Made by a program: the position numbers and the translations under genes | The notes under the pieces: generated by a model | The model's input: the letters and a program-made list of their open reading frames with translations, nothing else | What the model was told of the DNA's origin: nothing | Databases searched by the model: none | Assembly: GCA_937907455.1 (NCBI GenBank) | Contig: CALESQ010000014.1 | Coordinates: 1 to 53,661, forward strand | Source of the DNA: an uncultured Caldilineales bacterium | Lineage (GTDB): Bacteria > Chloroflexota > Anaerolineae > JAAEKA01 | Reading direction: 5' to 3' | Length of the DNA: 53,661 nucleotides | Shown: piece by piece, positions 51,924-53,661 of the stretch | Layout of the letters: every line of letters begins with the position of its first letter | Numbering within the stretch: position 1 is the first letter of the stretch

Positions 51924-52583
51924 ATGGGACTCACCCGAAAACTGATCAGTTTGATGGTATTGGCAGGCTTGCTACTGGCTGTTGCAGCCTGCGGCGGCGG
52001 TGCAGCCGAACCGGCAGCTCCCGAACCGGCAGCCGCAGCAACAAACACAGTCGTACTTGAACCAACCGCTACGCCCGATGCACTGGCCGGCTGGATCACC
52101 TTCACTGCACCGGATGGCAGCTTCACCGTGCGCATGCCGCAAGAACCGAAAGTAGATGAGCAGACAGTTACCACGGAAGCCGGTGATATCCAAGTAGGTA
52201 TGTACGGCGTGGAACAGAACGACAGCATGATGATGGTCAGCCACAACGGCTTTCCTGCGTCCATTGTGGAATTGCTGGCAGCAGGCGATCCCGATGTGAT
52301 CAAATCCATGCTGGATGGTGGCCGCGATGGCGCGGTAGGCAACGTAGGCGGCACGTTCCAAAGCGAACACGACGTAACCGTAAACGGTTTCCCCGGCCGC
52401 GAGTTCACGTTCACCATTGATGGTGCCAATTCACCCACCGGTGACCCGGTGCTGGGTACAGCCCGCGTGATTCTCACCAAAGACCGGCTGTTCCAGTTGA
52501 TCGCACTGGAAACTCAGGATAAGGCCAACGCAACGTTGGTGCAAAGTTTCTTCGACAGCTTCCAGTTAGCTACCGCGCAGTAG
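51924..52583 (+). CDS. Lipoprotein of unknown function
   Basis: The protein has 219 residues from the ATG at 51924, chosen for AAGGAGAAG upstream; the longer open frame to 51819 overlaps the giant gene and its hairpin. The lipoprotein signal has hydrophobic 8-20 and lipobox VAAC (Cys22). A Gly/Ala/Pro/Thr linker leads to one domain (about 52-215) starting WITFTAPDGSFTVRMPQEPK and containing GFPGREFTFTIDGAN and LTKDRLFQLIALE. This pattern occurs in many extracytoplasmic proteins with a PsbP/MOG1-like fold, an impression rather than a firm assignment. It lies between two hairpins and could be expressed by read-through from the giant gene. Confidence 0.75.
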   Translation: MGLTRKLISLMVLAGLLLAVAACGGGAAEPAAPEPAAAATNTVVLEPTATPDALAGWITFTAPDGSFTVRMPQEPKVDEQTVTTEAGDIQVGMYGVEQNDSMMMVSHNGFPASIVELLAAGDPDVIKSMLDGGRDGAVGNVGGTFQSEHDVTVNGFPGREFTFTIDGANSPTGDPVLGTARVILTKDRLFQLIALETQDKANATLVQSFFDSFQLATAQ

Positions 52584-52607
52584 CAACCACCGTCCCCCCG
52601 CGCAATC

Positions 52608-52644
52608 CAACAACAGACCTGCGGACTTCCCAGGTCTGTTGTTG
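52608..52644 (+). terminator. Hairpin terminator after the lipoprotein gene
   Basis: A perfect 14-bp stem (52608-52621 with 52631-52644) with a 9-nt loop follows the lipoprotein stop by 24 nt. The T-rich end (TTGTTGATTC) is weak. Confidence 0.65.
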
Positions 52645-52675
52645 ATTCAGGTGCAGCCGCAACAAACTACTTCTG

Positions 52676-52705
52676 TTGGCCGTATAGAGGCTATACTGCT
52701 ATAAT
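52676..52705 (+). promoter_or_regulatory. Promoter of the GlsB-type gene and folK
   Basis: TTGGCC (52676-52681), an 18-bp spacer and TATAAT (52700-52705) form a good promoter, with a leader of about 40 nt before the ATG at 52751. Confidence 0.7.
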
Positions 52706-52750
52706 GCCCTTGTGGCACCCTACTCTCCCTAATCAGAAAGGATTTTCCTG

Positions 52751-53029
52751 ATGGACCTGATTCAATCTAATCTCGGTTGTGTTTCCTGGGTGTTCTTCGG
52801 CGCCGTGGTGGGCTGGCTGGCTAGCATGCTCACCGGACGGAACAGCCGCCAGGGCTGCCTGATGAACATCATCGTTGGCGTGATTGGCGCGTTCATCGGC
52901 GGGGCGATCTTCGGCCTGCTGCACGATGGCACGCTTACGGTGGGCTGGAACCTCACGGCGCTGATCTATTCGGTGGTGGGTGCAGTGGTTTTCTCGCTGC
53001 TGCTGGGTGTTGGCGCGCGTCGCCGCTAG
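52751..53029 (+). CDS. GlsB/YeaQ/YmgE family membrane protein
   Basis: The protein has 92 residues and three membrane helices (about 12-30, 38-57 and 65-86), with the family feature GWLASMLTGRNSRQGCLMNIIVG (conserved core RNSRQGCLMNI) in the first loop and GAFIGGAIFGLL in the second helix. It belongs to the transglycosylase-associated (GlsB/YeaQ/YmgE) family, small stress-linked membrane proteins without a proven reaction. AAAGGA precedes the ATG. folK starts 11 bp after the stop, so the two probably share the promoter at 52676. Confidence 0.92.
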   Translation: MDLIQSNLGCVSWVFFGAVVGWLASMLTGRNSRQGCLMNIIVGVIGAFIGGAIFGLLHDGTLTVGWNLTALIYSVVGAVVFSLLLGVGARRR

Positions 53030-53040
53030 AGTAAAACGGT

Positions 53041-53574
53041 ATGATCTCCGTTTGCTTCAGCCTCGGCTCGAATCTGGGCGACCGTGCCCAGACTCTGGCC
53101 GAGGCTTTGTCTTGCCTGCGGCAGCAGGTGCGACTACTACAGGTATCGTCGCTGTATGAAACCGCGCCGGTGGGCTACGCCGATCAGCCAGCGTTTCTCA
53201 ACCTGGCTTGTGAAGGCCGCACCACACTGCCGCCGGATGCGCTGCTGCGCTTCGTCAAGCAGATCGAACAGCATTTAGGGCGGCAAGCCACTTTCCGCTA
53301 CGGCCCGCGGTTGATTGATGTGGATATTGTGCTGTATGGCGGCTGGGTGGTGAGCACGCCCACGCTGAGCATTCCCCATCCCCGCATGACGGAACGCGCC
53401 TTTGTGCTGGCGCCGCTGGCCGAAATTGCCCCCGACGCGCGCCATCCCGTGCTGGCACAGCCTATCAGCGAGCTGCTGACCCAGGTGGATGACACCGGGG
53501 TGCAACGTCTGACGGCCACCCTGCCACCTGCCGCGCGGCGCTGTGAATTTGACAAAACCCCGCCCGTCGCATAA
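53041..53574 (+). CDS. folK: 2-amino-4-hydroxy-6-hydroxymethyldihydropteridine pyrophosphokinase
   Basis: The protein has 177 residues. FolK (HPPK) transfers pyrophosphate from ATP to 6-hydroxymethyl-dihydropterin in folate synthesis. Signatures are SLGSNLGDRAQTLAEAL (about 6-22), SSLYETAPVGYADQPAFLNLAC, and the strongly conserved RYGPRLIDVDIVLYGG (about 86-101), followed by IPHPRMTERAFVLAPLAEIAP. The length is normal, with a slightly long C-terminus. No other folate genes are adjacent, although the folate-dependent gcvT lies at the other end of the window. The ribosome-binding site is weak, consistent with coupling to the preceding small gene 11 bp upstream. Confidence 0.96.
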   Translation: MISVCFSLGSNLGDRAQTLAEALSCLRQQVRLLQVSSLYETAPVGYADQPAFLNLACEGRTTLPPDALLRFVKQIEQHLGRQATFRYGPRLIDVDIVLYGGWVVSTPTLSIPHPRMTERAFVLAPLAEIAPDARHPVLAQPISELLTQVDDTGVQRLTATLPPAARRCEFDKTPPVA

Positions 53575-53590
53575 AATCTGCTGGTGCTAA

Positions 53591-53661
53591 GGCCCATTCG
53601 TCTAGTGGCCCAGGATGTAGCCCTCTCAAGGCTGAGACACGGGTTCGAGTCCCGTATGGGC
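53591..53661 (+). tRNA. tRNA-Glu (anticodon CTC), cut by the window end
   Basis: The cloverleaf folds well. Acceptor strand GGCCCAT pairs with ATGGGC at the window end; the D arm begins near 53600; the anticodon stem is TAGCC/GGCTG (53618-53622/53630-53634) with loop CTCTCAA, so the anticodon CTC is 53625-53627; the T arm is ACGGG-TTCGAGT-CCCGT. A G1-U72 pair is typical of tRNA-Glu. Position 72 and any encoded CCA lie outside the window. Confidence 0.93.

Noticed and set aside
1..53661. CRISPR array, prophage, insertion sequence or replication origin
   Set aside because: No regularly spaced repeats, cas genes, transposase, integrase, phage structural genes or DnaA-box cluster were found in the window.

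Overview
The window reads as chromosomal DNA from a GC-rich bacterium, most probably a member of the Chloroflexota (Anaerolineae/Caldilinea-like). This is inferred from gene content, since no search was run. The supporting features are a split glycine decarboxylase (gcvPA/gcvPB), an FMN riboswitch driving a RibXY-type ABC transporter, CpXC, LCP and DUF2079 proteins, and a very large secreted repeat protein ending in a dockerin-like segment. Coding density is high. Promoters resemble sigma-70 sites (TTGNCN-N17/18-TATAAT), and several place the start codon only about 8-12 nt after the -10 box.

Layout. 0-7.5 kb (minus strand): a small membrane protein, a CBS-pair protein, the gcvT-gcvH-gcvPA-gcvPB operon behind a leader with a terminator-like hairpin, and ffh. 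7.5-13.5 kb: a CBM48 protein, a CpXC-cinA-LCP gene row, a LysM/L,D-transpeptidase and a HEAT-repeat protein. 13.6-17.6 kb: a cyclase-family amidohydrolase, then a LacI regulator with a palindromic operator and a damaged ribose-type locus. In that locus an N-terminal ribokinase fragment is fused in frame to a C-terminal RbsA fragment, followed by an intact RbsC. 17.6-22.5 kb: a glutaminyl cyclotransferase lipoprotein, a membrane protein plus a two-component pair, and a DnaJ-like protein with a membrane tail. A threefold 110-bp repeat begins inside the 3' end of that dnaJ-like gene.

23-27.7 kb: a structured RNA ending in a terminator just before an MBL-fold gene, then an FMN riboswitch, two candidate terminators and a three-gene ABC transporter (permease, NMT1/THI5-like lipoprotein, ATPase), best read as riboflavin/precursor uptake. 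27.7-28.7 kb: the wreck of a restriction-modification system, with a NotI-family endonuclease N-terminus joined to an adenine methyltransferase C-terminus. 28.7-32.6 kb: an AlaX-type editing protein, a second MBL-fold protein and a DUF2079 membrane protein. 32.7-39.1 kb: a complete type I restriction-modification operon (hsdM-hsdS-hsdR). Its HsdS carries four 12-bp tandem repeats in the inter-TRD spacer, and a frameshifted four-helix-bundle gene sits between hsdS and hsdR.

39.4-51.9 kb is one 4163-residue secreted protein with a transglutaminase-like domain, four copies of a roughly 260-residue module, FG-GAP/VCBS repeats, Ig-like repeats and a C-terminal dockerin-like pair. The window closes with a lipoprotein, a GlsB-type membrane protein, folK and a tRNA-Glu(CUC) cut by the window edge. 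The most notable points are the two deletion-type gene fusions, the uncharacterised leader RNA at 23.1 kb, the riboswitch-controlled transporter, the HsdS spacer repeats and the giant modular protein.
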